Numbered from the stretch's first letter, positions 40,931 through 49,864 are shown. The stretch is 64,000 bases of DNA from Umezawaea tangerina (GCF_003002815.1 NZ_PVTF01000011.1:62001-126000), one strand, 5' to 3'. Notes: a model not told the origin generated them from the sequence alone. Translations and numbers: made by a program.

Positions 40931-41893
40931 TCAGGGGATGAGCACGAGCTTGCCGGGAGCGTGCCCGGCGAGCCCGACCTCGTGCGCCTTCGCCGCCTCG
41001 TCGAGCGGGAAGGTGGTGGCGACGACGACGCGCAGCGCACCGGACCCGGCCTGCTCGACGAGCTGACCGCGGGCGGCCGTGCGGACCTCGGTGCCCGCGT
41101 CCTGCCCAGGGCCGTAGCCGAGCACCGCGATGCCCGCCGCGGCCCGGCGCGGCGACCCGGCGATCGAGGCGATCCGGGTGCGGTCGGCCACCAGCTCCAG
41201 CGACACGTCGAGCGCCTCGTCGGTACCGGCGAAGTCGACCGCGGCGTCGACGCCCCGCGGCGCGACGGCGCGCACCCGGTCGGCGAGCCCCGCGCCGTAG
41301 ACGACGGGGACGGCGCCGAGCTCGCGCAGCAGCGCGTGGTTGCGCTCGGCGGCGGTGGCGATCACCGTCGCCCCCGCGGCGGCGGCCAGCTGCACGCCCA
41401 TCAGGCCGACCCCTCCGGACCCGCCGTGGACGAGCACCGTGTCACCGGCACCCACCCCGGCGGCGTGCAGCGCGTGGACCGCCGTCGTGCCGGTCAGCAT
41501 CAACGACCCGGCCTCGGCCCAGCCGAGCCCGGCGGGCTTGGGGAGGACGGAGGTGGCCGGGGCCGTGACGCGGTCGGCGTAGGCGGCGGTCACCGGGTAC
41601 ACGATCACCTCGTCGCCGACCCGCACACCGGTCACGTCCCGGCCGACCTCGGTGACGACGCCCGCGCACTCCAGACCGACCGAGGGCATCGAGGCGGCGA
41701 TCCCGGCGGCGTCCTTGAGGTCCTCGGCCACGGCGTGGAAGGTCCCGCTGTAGAGCTTCCAGTCGACCGGGTTCACGCCCGCGGCCCGGACCTCGACGAC
41801 CACGCCGTCGGCGGCCGCCCGCGGGGTGGGCACCTCGGTCACGGCGAGCACGTCGGGCGAGCCGTAGGCGGTCGGGCGCACGATCCTGGGCAT
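40931..41893 (-). CDS. Zinc-independent MDR quinone oxidoreductase
   Basis: 320 residues from ATG at 41893. GroES-like part: VVVEVRAAGVNPVDWKLYSGTF and GLECAGVVTEVGRDVTGVRVGDEVIVY. NADPH loop: DTVLVHGGSGGVGLMGVQLAAAAGATVIATA (the AxxGxVG equivalent is GGSGGVG). C-terminus HAPGKLVLIP. Typical QOR family, likely NADPH:quinone or enone reductase. First gene of a minus-strand pair with the FAD hydroxylase and divergent from LysR. Confidence 0.88.
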   Translation of the reverse strand: MPRIVRPTAYGSPDVLAVTEVPTPRAAADGVVVEVRAAGVNPVDWKLYSGTFHAVAEDLKDAAGIAASMPSVGLECAGVVTEVGRDVTGVRVGDEVIVYPVTAAYADRVTAPATSVLPKPAGLGWAEAGSLMLTGTTAVHALHAAGVGAGDTVLVHGGSGGVGLMGVQLAAAAGATVIATAAERNHALLRELGAVPVVYGAGLADRVRAVAPRGVDAAVDFAGTDEALDVSLELVADRTRIASIAGSPRRAAAGIAVLGYGPGQDAGTEVRTAARGQLVEQAGSGALRVVVATTFPLDEAAKAHEVGLAGHAPGKLVLIP

Positions 41894-42023
41894 GCCTGTT
41901 CTCCTGTCCTGCTGACTGGCGGCCCTGCCCCGATGGGGCGGCCGGTCGGGTGTCTCCTGGTCGAGGGCGGAACGTCCGCCGTCGAGGACTCCCGAGAACC
42001 AGTATCGAGCCGCTCGGGCATAA

Positions 42024-42047
42024 TTCCCAGTGCATTGTCGGTAGGGA
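42024..42047. promoter_or_regulatory. Candidate LysR-box dyad
   Basis: TTCCC (42024-42028) and GGGA (42044-42047) flank an AT-richer interval in the divergent LysR/oxidoreductase region, 25-45 bp before the LysR start. Low information content; position is the main support. Confidence 0.3.
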
Positions 42048-42068
42048 CTACATGCGTCGGACGCACGA

Positions 42069-43004
42069 ATGGGGACGGTCGTGGCGGAGGACCTGGACCT
42101 CAACCTGCTGCGCGTGTTCGACGCGCTGATGGACACCGGCAGCGTCGCCAAGGCCGCCGAGCGCCTGCACCTGTCGGCCCCGGCGACCAGTCGCGCGTTG
42201 GGGCGGCTGCGGCGCGCGCTCAACGACCCGATCCTGGTGCGGGCGGGCCGAGGTCTGGTCCCCACCCCGTTCGCCCTGCGTTCCACCGGCACGGTCAGGG
42301 CGCTGCTCGACGCCGCGGACCGCCTGCGGACCGGCCCCGCCGACACCGACCCGCGCTCGTGGCGGCGCACGTTCTCGATCCGCCTCAACGACGGCCTGGT
42401 CCCGGTCGTCGCCCCGCGCCTCACCCGCCGGATCGCCGCCGAGGCACCGGACGTCCGCCTGCGGTTCGTCCCCCAGGACTCCAAGGACCCCGACCCGCTG
42501 CGCGACGGCTCGATCGACCTCGACGTCACGGTCGCGGGCCCACCACCGCCCGACGTCCACACGTCGACGCTGTTCACCGACCACTTCGTCGCCGTCGTCG
42601 CGGCCGACTCCGACCTCGGCCGGGCCCCGCGGCTCACCCTCGACGACCTGTGCCACCACCCCCACGTCTCCGCCTCCCGCCGCGGCCTCGCCCGCGGCCC
42701 GCTCGACGACGCCCTGGAACCGCTCGGTCGGTCCCGCCACGTCTCGGCCGTCGTGCCCACCTACGCCGTCGGGGCGCTCATGGCCCTGGAACAGGACCTC
42801 ATCTGCCTGGTCCCGCACGTGACCGCGACCCACCTGGTCGACCGCGGCGTCCCCCTGCGCCTCCACGACGTACCCGTCACCCTGCCGACCGCCGACGTCG
42901 AACTGCGCTGGCACCGCCGCGTCGACGACGACCCCGCCTCGCGCTGGCTCCGCACCCACCTCCACGACACCATCCGCCCACTGGCCGCTGTGCCGAGGGG
43001 GTGA
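42069..43004 (+). CDS. LysR-family transcriptional regulator
   Basis: 311 residues. The N-terminal winged helix is LDLNLLRVFDALMDTGSVAKAAERLHLSAPATSRALGRLRRALNDPILVRAGRGLVPT (about 9-67), the NodD/NahR-like LysR type. The substrate-binding domain (about 95-300) is periplasmic-protein-like. It is divergent from the MDR/FAD hydroxylase pair, the normal arrangement for activation by an aromatic inducer. Its 3' end is 13 bp from the end of the CATRA gene. Confidence 0.9.
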   Translation: MGTVVAEDLDLNLLRVFDALMDTGSVAKAAERLHLSAPATSRALGRLRRALNDPILVRAGRGLVPTPFALRSTGTVRALLDAADRLRTGPADTDPRSWRRTFSIRLNDGLVPVVAPRLTRRIAAEAPDVRLRFVPQDSKDPDPLRDGSIDLDVTVAGPPPPDVHTSTLFTDHFVAVVAADSDLGRAPRLTLDDLCHHPHVSASRRGLARGPLDDALEPLGRSRHVSAVVPTYAVGALMALEQDLICLVPHVTATHLVDRGVPLRLHDVPVTLPTADVELRWHRRVDDDPASRWLRTHLHDTIRPLAAVPRG

Positions 43005-43017
43005 GCGGGCGCTCGGG

Positions 43018-44601
43018 CTACGGCGTCGCGGGTCGGGCCATCCAGAGCCAAGCCCGGTCGCGGAAGGTCTTCACCTCGACGTCGACGGGGACGAACTCGT
43101 CCGGGTCCACGCCCGGCACCCCTTCGGCGACCACGTAACCGTGCAGCCGGTCCGACAGCACGATCGCCAGGTCCACGTCCGGGTGGTCGAGCACGGCCCG
43201 GCGCAGCGGTGGGCTGTCGAGCAGGCGCCCCAGACTGGTCGCGACCTTTCCTCCGAACCCGAGCGCGGCCAGACCGACCGGTCCGACGTCGACCGCCATG
43301 CGCAGCCGCACCCGGTCGCGGTGCACGGTGTTGTCGCGCCCCAGCCGCTCCGCGGCGCCGCGCAGCAGCCTGGGCAACGCGCGCTGGACGTCCACCCGTT
43401 CGGGCAGGAACACCATCAGCCCGTCACCGGTGCCCTGGTGGTCGGCCTCGGGCAGCCGCACGTCCAGGTCGTCCAGCACTCCCTCGACCAGCGCGACCAT
43501 CCGCCGCTGCACCAGTTCCTGGTCGGGTGTGGAGCGGCGGCCGTAGTCCACGACGTCGATCACGAACCCCGTCCGCATCCGCCTGCCGGTGGGATGGCCT
43601 GCCGCTTCCGGTCGGGTGCTGAGCCCGCGCACCTCGGCGGCGAGTGCGCGCCCACGGGTCAGCCCGAGCAGCGAGTCGTCCAGCGTCGCCAGGAACCAGT
43701 CGGCCAGTCCGACGTCCGCGGGAAGCAGGTCGGGTTCCAGTGCCGCCATGTTCGTCCTGGTGGTCTCCACCGACGTGCGCATCCGCTCCACCCGGTCGCC
43801 CGCGACCCGCAGTCCGATCTCGTCGCGGCGCAGCTCGTCGACGGCGGACGCCGGGTCGTCGCGCGACTCGACGACATGGCCGTCGACCTGTTCGCGCAGG
43901 CCCGCCAGCCACGGTTCGTCGCGTCGCCACACCCGGACGTGGTGGCGCAGCAAGGACGCGTGCAGCAGGTAGCGGCCCAGCGGTGGCATCTCCGATCCGC
44001 CCCTGCTCCACGTCCACGCGGTCAGCTCGTCGTCCTCGCCCTCGGCCGCGATCACCACGAGGTCGCGTGACCGCCCCACGTCGTCCACGGGTTCCCACAC
44101 CAGGAACCGCCTCCGCCGCTGCCAGCGCACGACGTCGCGCAGGCGTTCGGGCAGCCAGGCGCGCACGTCGTCGGCGGGCTGCTTGGCCTGGTGGACCCGG
44201 ACAACGCCGAGAGCGGATCCCGCGTCGGCCCCTACTACCTCGTCGCACCAACGATCGAACTCGATCCACCCCGGCGGGGCTGCCGCGCCGAGCCCCGGCG
44301 TGCCGGGCACGGCGAAGATCAGCGACAGGGCGAGCACGGCACCGGCGCGGCGCAGGACCACCTGCACGTCCACCGCGCCGTTCTGGGCGGCGGCCAGCGC
44401 GCCATCGGGTTCGCCGCGGACGTCGGCTGGTGGAGTCGTCGGCAGGCCGACCCGCGGCACCGGTTCGGTGGCGCCCAGCAGGTCGCGGCACCGGGCCCAG
44501 ATCGCCTTGACCCCGCCGATCGCCGCGTCCGCGTGCTCACCGCGCGACGGGACGTAGAGGTGGACGACCAGTTCCTGCTCAGCCGGTCCGGGGGTGGTCA
44601 T
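43018..44601 (-). CDS. CATRA conflict-system protein with class III nucleotidyl-cyclase-like domain
   Basis: 527 residues. The N-terminal about 250 residues (LVVHLYVPSRGEHADAAIGGVKAIWARCRDLLGATEPVPRVGLPTT ... WIEFDRWCDEVVG ... GRYLLHASLLRHHVRVWRRD) match what I know as the CATRA (caspase/TPR-repeat-associated) family. A helical linker (about 255-320) follows. Residues about 340-525 resemble a class III nucleotidyl cyclase: FVIDVVDYG with Asp349, and TGDGLMVF with Asp393. The 44-residue spacing equals that of the two metal-binding aspartates in mammalian adenylyl cyclase. VRLRMAVDVGPV is the following strand pair. It may make a nucleotide signal for the neighbouring CHAT protease. Enzymatic activity is inferred; substrate-specifying residues were not resolved. 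Confidence 0.8.
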   Translation of the reverse strand: MTTPGPAEQELVVHLYVPSRGEHADAAIGGVKAIWARCRDLLGATEPVPRVGLPTTPPADVRGEPDGALAAAQNGAVDVQVVLRRAGAVLALSLIFAVPGTPGLGAAAPPGWIEFDRWCDEVVGADAGSALGVVRVHQAKQPADDVRAWLPERLRDVVRWQRRRRFLVWEPVDDVGRSRDLVVIAAEGEDDELTAWTWSRGGSEMPPLGRYLLHASLLRHHVRVWRRDEPWLAGLREQVDGHVVESRDDPASAVDELRRDEIGLRVAGDRVERMRTSVETTRTNMAALEPDLLPADVGLADWFLATLDDSLLGLTRGRALAAEVRGLSTRPEAAGHPTGRRMRTGFVIDVVDYGRRSTPDQELVQRRMVALVEGVLDDLDVRLPEADHQGTGDGLMVFLPERVDVQRALPRLLRGAAERLGRDNTVHRDRVRLRMAVDVGPVGLAALGFGGKVATSLGRLLDSPPLRRAVLDHPDVDLAIVLSDRLHGYVVAEGVPGVDPDEFVPVDVEVKTFRDRAWLWMARPATP

Positions 44602-44887
44602 CGTCGGGCTTGTCGCGCAGGCTGTCGACGATCTCGGCCTGCTGTTCGCGCACCGCGTCGGTCGGTGGCACCGTGGGCTCCTTGCCCATCCCCGGCCCCA
44701 TCAGCGGCGAGATCAGCTCCAGCTGGACGGTCGCGGCGGTGACGCCAGCGCTGTCGTTCGCGCGCACCGCGGCCGCCAGCGCGGTCAGCCGCGCCGACAC
44801 CTCGGGCCAGCGGTCGGACGGCAGCTCCCAGCCCAGCAGGTCGTCGAGGACGTCCAAGGCGTCGTTCCTGGCTTCCCGTTCCAGCAC
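44579..44887 (-). CDS. CATRA system-associated small protein
   Basis: 102 residues from GTG at 44887, selected because GGAGGG lies 10 nt upstream; the frame is open to 44956. Sequence VLEREARNDALDVLDDLLGWELPSDRWPEVSARLTALAAAV is amphipathic helical, followed by a short conserved LELISPLMGPGMGKEP segment and a polar tail. It matches the small partner repeatedly found before CATRA genes. Its stop lies 23 bp inside the CATRA gene, so they are translationally coupled. It is divergent from the CHAT-TPR gene. Possibly an adaptor or inhibitor; function unproven. Confidence 0.72.
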   Translation of the reverse strand: MLEREARNDALDVLDDLLGWELPSDRWPEVSARLTALAAAVRANDSAGVTAATVQLELISPLMGPGMGKEPTVPPTDAVREQQAEIVDSLRDKPDDDHPRTG

Positions 44888-44979
44888 TCGCGCTGCTCCC
44901 TCCGTCGCGGCCACCACCGTAAGGGGTTGCCACTGGACGTTCGCGCCACGTCGCACCGGCGGCGGCCCGTTCCACCCGA

Positions 44980-47900
44980 ATGGCAGCTGATGCCGGAACG
45001 CCGCGCGCCGATAGGCAGGATGTGATCACTGATGTGGACCTGCTGGAGCACCACGGCGGGAGGTTGCTGTCCGCGGCCCTGGATTCCGCGGAACCGGCGT
45101 TCCCCCGTGCCGCGGTGGTGCTCTTGTCCCGGTTGGTGGAGCTGACGGACGACCTCACCGCACGCGCGTCGTTCCTGTCGAACCTCTGCCTGGCGCACGT
45201 GGAGTCCCACCGGTGCGGTGGTAATCCGGACGACCTGGCCGCGGCGGTGCGAGCCGGGGAGCTCTCCGTCCGGGTCGTCGACCACCCGGACCGCCCGGTG
45301 CTGCTGTCGAACCTCGGTATCGCGTTGCGCGCCCTCCACTCGCGCACCCAGGTGTCGGCGCACCTCGACCGGGCCGTCGAGGTCGTGGACGAGGCGTTCA
45401 CCGCGTTGCCCGACGGCCACCCCTACCAGGCGCTGTACCTGTCCAACCTCGCCGCGGCGCTCACCGCGAGGTCGCTGCACGCCGATCGCCCGTCCGACGC
45501 GGACCTGGCCGTCCTGCACGCGAAGCGCTCGGTCGAGCTGGGATCCGGCGACTCCGGGCTGCCGATGTACCTGCACCGGTTGGCCGACGCGCACTTCGAG
45601 CGCCACCGGTCGGGTGGACCGGAGGAGGATCTCGACGCCGCGGTGGCGTGCGGCGAGGAGGCCGCCCGGCAGGCACCCCCTTCGCAGGTCGCGGGCGCGG
45701 TGTCCAGCCTGGGTGTCTCCTACCGGCGTCGGTACCAACGCGACCGCGACCTGGTCGACCTGGACCGGGCGGTCGAGTGCGCGGAGGTCGCCGTGGCGCG
45801 CACAGGTGCTGGGCAACCAGCCATGGCCACGCGCATGGCCAACCTCGGCGTCACCCGGCAGGAGCGCTACGAGCGGGCGGGGCGGTCCGCGGACCTGGAC
45901 GCCGCGGTGGAGGCGGGGGAGTGGGCGATCGGCGCCACCACTCCCGGTGACGCGGTACTGCCGCAACGCCTGTCGAGCCTGTGCGCGGCGTACCAGCTGC
46001 GCTACGGCCGCGACGGTGGGAAGACCGACCTGGACCGCGCCGTGGACGTCGGAGAGTGGGCGGCGGCCCATGGCGAAGCCGATGCGCTGTCCAATGTCGC
46101 GCTCGCCCGGTGGAAGCGCCACGTGCGCGACGAGGACGAGGCCGACCTCGACCGCGCCGTCCAGGCGGGCGAACTGGCGGTGGCCGCCGGTCGGGCCTCG
46201 CCTGACCTCGCGGCGATGCGGGTGAACCTCGGACTCGCCTTGGTGCGGCGCTTCGAGGGCAGGGGTGCCGAGGCCGATCTCGCCCGCGCCGTCCGGATTG
46301 CCCGGGAAGCCGTCGACGAGTCCCCCGCGCGGCACGGTGACCACCTGACGTACCTGTCCAACCTGGGCAACGTGCTCCTGCGGCGCTGCCTGCACCTGCG
46401 GTCGACCGAGGACCTGGACGAAGCCGTGGAGCATTCCCGGCGGGCGGTCGACCTCACCCCCGACGACGACCCGCGTGTCGCGGTGCGGTTGGCGAACCTG
46501 GCCAACGTGCTGCTCAAGCAGCACGAACTGACCGGACGGCCGGTGGCGCGGGCAGATCTGCAGGACGTGCTGGCGCGGTGCGGCCGAATCAAGGGCACGT
46601 GCCCGCCCACCGACATGGTCCGGCTCGGCCACCGGGCCGGGACGCTCGCCTACGCGGCGGGCTCCGACGAGGTCGCGGTCGGCCTGCTCGACGACGCGGT
46701 GGAGCTGCTGTCCTCCACGGTCACCGGCGAGGCGTGGCGGCGGCTCGACCAGGAGTACTGGCTGGGGGAGAACCGCAGGCTGATCGGCGACGCGGTGGCG
46801 GCGCACCACGCGGTGGGCGATCCGGAGGGGGCGGTCGAGGTCGCCGAGTCGGGCAGGGGTGTGCTGCTGGGTGCCGCGTTCGACGCGCGCGCCGACCTGG
46901 CCAGGCTCGACTCCGAGGCGGCGGGCCGGTTGCGGGAGGTGCGGGAGCGGCTCAACCGCGTGGGGGACAGGGCGGAGCGCGCCCGGTTGTGGGCCGAGCA
47001 CCAGGACCTGCTGGCCGGAGCCCACGAGGCCGGGGCCTCGCGGCGGCCCCGGTTCGAGGAACTGCGCCGGGCGGTGGCCGGCGGTGCGGCGGTACTGGTG
47101 AACGTCGGCCCGCGCGGTGGCCACGCGGTCGTCGTCACGGCCGACGGGCCGCCGCGACCGGTGGACCTGCCGCTGCTGACGCGGGCCGACGTCGACCGGC
47201 ACGCCGAGGCGTTGCTGGGGGCCACCTACGACGGGGGCGAACTGCGCGGGGTGCGCGGGACGGTGGTGGTCGGCGTCCTGGAGTGGCTGTGGACCGCTGT
47301 CGTCGGGCCCGTGCTGGAGCACGTGCCGTCGCAACGGGTCTGGTGGCTGCCGGTGGGGGTGCTCGGGCTGTTCCCGCTGCACGCGGCCCAGGCGCCGGGC
47401 CGACCGGGTGCGCTGGATCTGGTGGTCTCGTCCTACACGCCCACGCTGCGGACCCTGGCGCGGGCGCGGGAGCGTCCCGCCGAGCCCGAACGGCGGGTGC
47501 TGGGGGTGGCGGTGGGGGCCGGGCTGCCCGGTGGGAAGGAGATGGCCGAGCTGACCGACCACGCGCTGGTCGGGCCGGACGCCGTTCCGGAGCGGGTGCT
47601 GGCCGCGCTGCCGCGGTTCACCTGGGTGTACTTCGCCTGCCACGCGGACATCGACCTGCGGGCGCCGTCGTCGGGCGCGCTGCACCTGCACGGGGCGGAC
47701 CTGCCGGTGTCGGAGGTCAACGCGCTCGACCTGGCGCACGCGGAGCTGGCCTACCTGTCGGCGTGCTCCAGCGGCCACCGGGGTGTGCGGCACGTCGACG
47801 AGTCGATCCACCCGGCGTCGGCCTTCCAGCTGGCCGGGTTCCGGCACGTCGTCGCGGGGATGTGGCCGTTGAACCACAGCGTCGCCAAGCGCGCGGCCAA

Positions 47901-48033
47901 GCGGTTCCACCACCTCGTCGGGGACCGCTCGGACACCGCCGCCGACGTGCTGCGCGACGTGGTGCGAGAGCTGCGGACCCGCTACCCCGACGCCCCCGCG
48001 GCATGGGCGTCTCTCGTGCACAGCGGTCCTTGA
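44980..48033 (+). CDS. TPR-CHAT caspase-like protease of the conflict system
   Basis: 1017 residues. Residues about 15-640 are a run of TPR-type helix pairs with the recurring pattern D-L-D-x-A-V-x-x-x-x-x-A-V (for example DLVDLDRAVECAEVAVARTG, DLDAAVEAGEWAIGA). The C-terminal CHAT domain (about 690-1015) has the caspase dyad: YFACHADIDLR with His888 and YLSACSSGHRG with Cys929. In this family a TPR sensor restrains a peptidase that cleaves host or partner proteins when triggered. It is divergent from the CATRA operon by 92 bp. An internal GTG at 45022 is an alternative start. It is the presumed effector of the locus. Confidence 0.9.
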   Translation: MAADAGTPRADRQDVITDVDLLEHHGGRLLSAALDSAEPAFPRAAVVLLSRLVELTDDLTARASFLSNLCLAHVESHRCGGNPDDLAAAVRAGELSVRVVDHPDRPVLLSNLGIALRALHSRTQVSAHLDRAVEVVDEAFTALPDGHPYQALYLSNLAAALTARSLHADRPSDADLAVLHAKRSVELGSGDSGLPMYLHRLADAHFERHRSGGPEEDLDAAVACGEEAARQAPPSQVAGAVSSLGVSYRRRYQRDRDLVDLDRAVECAEVAVARTGAGQPAMATRMANLGVTRQERYERAGRSADLDAAVEAGEWAIGATTPGDAVLPQRLSSLCAAYQLRYGRDGGKTDLDRAVDVGEWAAAHGEADALSNVALARWKRHVRDEDEADLDRAVQAGELAVAAGRASPDLAAMRVNLGLALVRRFEGRGAEADLARAVRIAREAVDESPARHGDHLTYLSNLGNVLLRRCLHLRSTEDLDEAVEHSRRAVDLTPDDDPRVAVRLANLANVLLKQHELTGRPVARADLQDVLARCGRIKGTCPPTDMVRLGHRAGTLAYAAGSDEVAVGLLDDAVELLSSTVTGEAWRRLDQEYWLGENRRLIGDAVAAHHAVGDPEGAVEVAESGRGVLLGAAFDARADLARLDSEAAGRLREVRERLNRVGDRAERARLWAEHQDLLAGAHEAGASRRPRFEELRRAVAGGAAVLVNVGPRGGHAVVVTADGPPRPVDLPLLTRADVDRHAEALLGATYDGGELRGVRGTVVVGVLEWLWTAVVGPVLEHVPSQRVWWLPVGVLGLFPLHAAQAPGRPGALDLVVSSYTPTLRTLARARERPAEPERRVLGVAVGAGLPGGKEMAELTDHALVGPDAVPERVLAALPRFTWVYFACHADIDLRAPSSGALHLHGADLPVSEVNALDLAHAELAYLSACSSGHRGVRHVDESIHPASAFQLAGFRHVVAGMWPLNHSVAKRAAKRFHHLVGDRSDTAADVLRDVVRELRTRYPDAPAAWASLVHSGP

Positions 48034-48225
48034 GATCACTCGGGCAGTGGTCCATTCGGGCGAAGTAGTGGGCGGTGGGTCAAGTTCGCTCGACCGGGTG
48101 TCGATTCGACAGGTGCCTTGGCCCATGAGCGTCTGGCCCCGTCCTGGGGTCGGTGTTCCGGTTTCCGTGGAGGTTCTGCGTGTGTCGGAGGGGTCGGACC
48201 GAGAACGCTGCGCGGTGACCGCCCG

Positions 48226-48588
48226 GTGACGTCCGACGTGCCACCGTCGCTGGTGTGGTCCGAGGCGCACGACGGTGTGGCGGTCGTCCGGTTCAGGGGT
48301 GATCTGGACTCGTTCGGCGGCAACGACATGCGGAAGTGCTGCCTGTCCCTGCTCGACGACGGCACGCCGTCGGTGGTGCTGGACCTGTCCCAGACCACCT
48401 ACTTCGACTCGCGGGGTCTGACGGACCTCCTGGTCGTGCACCACCACAGCGGCGGGTCGGCGGGGCAGCGGGTGCGGCTGGTCGTCAACGGGTTGGTGCG
48501 TCGACGGCTGGTGGCGACCGGGACCGCGGCGCTGTGGCCGCTGCACGAGACCCTGGGCGATGCCGTGTCCGCGGCCTCGGGGGCGTGA
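48226..48588 (+). CDS. STAS-domain anti-sigma factor antagonist
   Basis: 120 residues from GTG at 48226. VWSEAHDGVAVVRFRGDLDSFGGNDMRKCCLSLLDDGTPSVVLDLSQTTYFDSRGLTDLLVVHHHS is a complete STAS fold; the phosphorylatable serine is Ser62 in FDSRGL. Such proteins bind anti-sigma kinases of the RsbW/SpoIIAB type when unphosphorylated. No kinase is adjacent. The PP2C phosphatase at 53122-54333 is the nearest partner-switching component. It follows the CHAT gene by about 190 bp of apparently non-coding DNA. Confidence 0.88.
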   Translation: MTSDVPPSLVWSEAHDGVAVVRFRGDLDSFGGNDMRKCCLSLLDDGTPSVVLDLSQTTYFDSRGLTDLLVVHHHSGGSAGQRVRLVVNGLVRRRLVATGTAALWPLHETLGDAVSAASGA

Positions 48589-48849
48589 GGCCCGCCGGGC
48601 CAAGGCGCGCGCGAAGCCTCTCGTCGAGGTGACTTCGCCGGAGCGGGCGACAGGCGCGTGAGTCCATTGTGGTCTGCGATGACGCCAGGGGGGTGGAGCG
48701 CGCTCCACCACGCCACGGGCGCCTGCGGTATGGGGCGGGAGCGGGATTTCTCCTAGTTTTCCCCAAGTCGGCTCCGGATGTCCTGCCGAGGGCAACCTCC
48801 AGGGGGTCTCGGACGTAGTGCCGGTAGGCGACGCGGAAATGGAGAATCG
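48589..48849. other. Non-coding stretch upstream of lsr2-like gene
   Basis: Begins with a short GGCCCGCCGGGCC hairpin that may end the STAS gene. Holds the 18-bp palindrome listed separately and an AT-richer segment (48750-48770) that may be the lsr2 promoter. No gene seen. Confidence 0.5.
48692..48709. promoter_or_regulatory. 18-bp perfect palindrome upstream of lsr2-like gene
   Basis: GGTGGAGCG/CGCTCCACC is a perfect palindrome 140 bp upstream of the Lsr2-like start. It may be an operator or a hairpin; no cognate regulator is adjacent. Confidence 0.35.
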
Positions 48850-49182
48850 ATGGCCCATCGGACGGTCACCGAGTTCGTCGACGACCTCGATGGTGGTCCG
48901 GCTCAGGAGACGGTGGATTTCGGACTGGACGGTGTCCACTACGCGATCGACCTGTCGGAGGACAACGCGGCGAGGCTCCGCGCCGTGTTCGCGGTGTTCA
49001 TCCGGCACGGTCGGCGCACCACGAGCGCGCGTCGACGGGCTCCGGCGGCGCGGAGCTCGGTCGACGAGCAGGACCGGAACCAGCAGATCCGGTCCTGGGC
49101 GCGTGAAGCCGGGTTCACCCTTCGCGACCGCGGTCGCATCCCGGCCGAGATCACCGCCCTGTTCCGCGCCGAGCGGGGCTGA
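48850..49182 (+). CDS. lsr2: Lsr2-family nucleoid-associated protein
   Basis: 110 residues from ATG at 48850 (GGAGA upstream). The N-terminal dimerisation domain reads VTEFVDDLDGGPAQETVDFGLDGVHYAIDLSEDNAARLR, matching mycobacterial Lsr2. The C-terminal DNA-binding domain reads IRSWAREAGFTLRDRGRIPAEITALF, with the RGR minor-groove hook. The linker is short and arginine-rich. Lsr2 silences AT-rich foreign DNA. Actinomycete genomes often hold several copies; this one, beside a conflict locus, may be an accessory paralogue rather than the housekeeping copy. Confidence 0.9.
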   Translation: MAHRTVTEFVDDLDGGPAQETVDFGLDGVHYAIDLSEDNAARLRAVFAVFIRHGRRTTSARRRAPAARSSVDEQDRNQQIRSWAREAGFTLRDRGRIPAEITALFRAERG

Positions 49183-49227
49183 CGCGAGCGCGCCGGAAGT
49201 CAGGAGCGCCGACCGGGGGCCGCGATC

Positions 49228-49812
49228 TCACGACGTCGAGTCGTCCGACCCGGTGGGAGGCCGCGCGGGGTCGAGCCCGGTGGTGATCCAGGGGCGGGCG
49301 ACGCGGGTGATGTCGGCGTCGGAGGCGGTGGTGAGGGCGTCGAGCTTGAGGAAGTGGCGGGCGATGGTGAGCCCGAGGATGCTGCTGACGGTCAGCGCGG
49401 CGCGCAGCTCGGCGTCCTCGCCGCCCATGGCGCGGCTCAGGTTGGCGACCCGCTCGTCGAGGAACGCGGTCATCGCGGCTCCCGCCTCGGGTGCGGTGAG
49501 CATGGAGCGCACGAGGGCCCTGGTCTCCGGGGGGAGGGTGCCCAGGCGCACGTCCAGGACGTCGTGCAGGTGGGACTCGACCTCGTCCGGGGTGGACTCC
49601 GCCATGGCGATGGCGACGGCGAAGAGGGCGGCCTTCGAGCCGTAGTGCTGCATGACCAGGGACGGGTCCACGTTGGCGCGTTGGGCGATGCGGCGGATGG
49701 TCGTCGCCTCCAGGCCCAGTTCCCCGAACTCCGCGCGCGCCGCCTCGAGGATCCGCTGCGCGGTCGCGGCCCGTTTCTCCGCCCTGCTCGTCGGCTTGTC
49801 CACATCGCTCAC
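49228..49812 (-). CDS. TetR-family regulator of the amidohydrolase module
   Basis: 194 residues from GTG at 49812 (GTG at 49803 is an alternative). HTH: RAATAQRILEAARAEFGELGLEATTIRRIAQRANVDPSLVMQHYGSKAALFAVAI (about 12-66), the DPSLVMQHYGSK form of a common TetR group whose C-terminal domain binds hydrophobic ligands. It is divergent from the amidohydrolase at 49907, with TTGAGC/GCTCAA and TGAGCGA repeats between them as candidate sites. Confidence 0.9.
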   Translation of the reverse strand: MSDVDKPTSRAEKRAATAQRILEAARAEFGELGLEATTIRRIAQRANVDPSLVMQHYGSKAALFAVAIAMAESTPDEVESHLHDVLDVRLGTLPPETRALVRSMLTAPEAGAAMTAFLDERVANLSRAMGGEDAELRAALTVSSILGLTIARHFLKLDALTTASDADITRVARPWITTGLDPARPPTGSDDSTS

Positions 49813-49822
49813 TCTACCGCTG

Positions 49823-49864
49823 TTGAGCGAGTGGTGTACGTTTGGCTCAACGCATGATGAGCGA
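49823..49864. promoter_or_regulatory. Candidate TetR sites in divergent promoter
   Basis: TTGAGC (49823-49828) and GCTCAA (49845-49850) form an inverted pair 16 bp apart, and TGAGCGA is repeated directly at 49824-49830 and 49858-49864. All lie between the tetR and amidohydrolase starts. Confidence 0.4.

Noticed and set aside
44785-49008. 1407-codon minus-strand open frame opposite the CHAT-TPR gene
   Set aside because: It mirrors the codon bias of the real plus-strand gene, is rich in R/H/G/V/Q with no domain, and long antisense frames are normal in DNA with high third-position GC.
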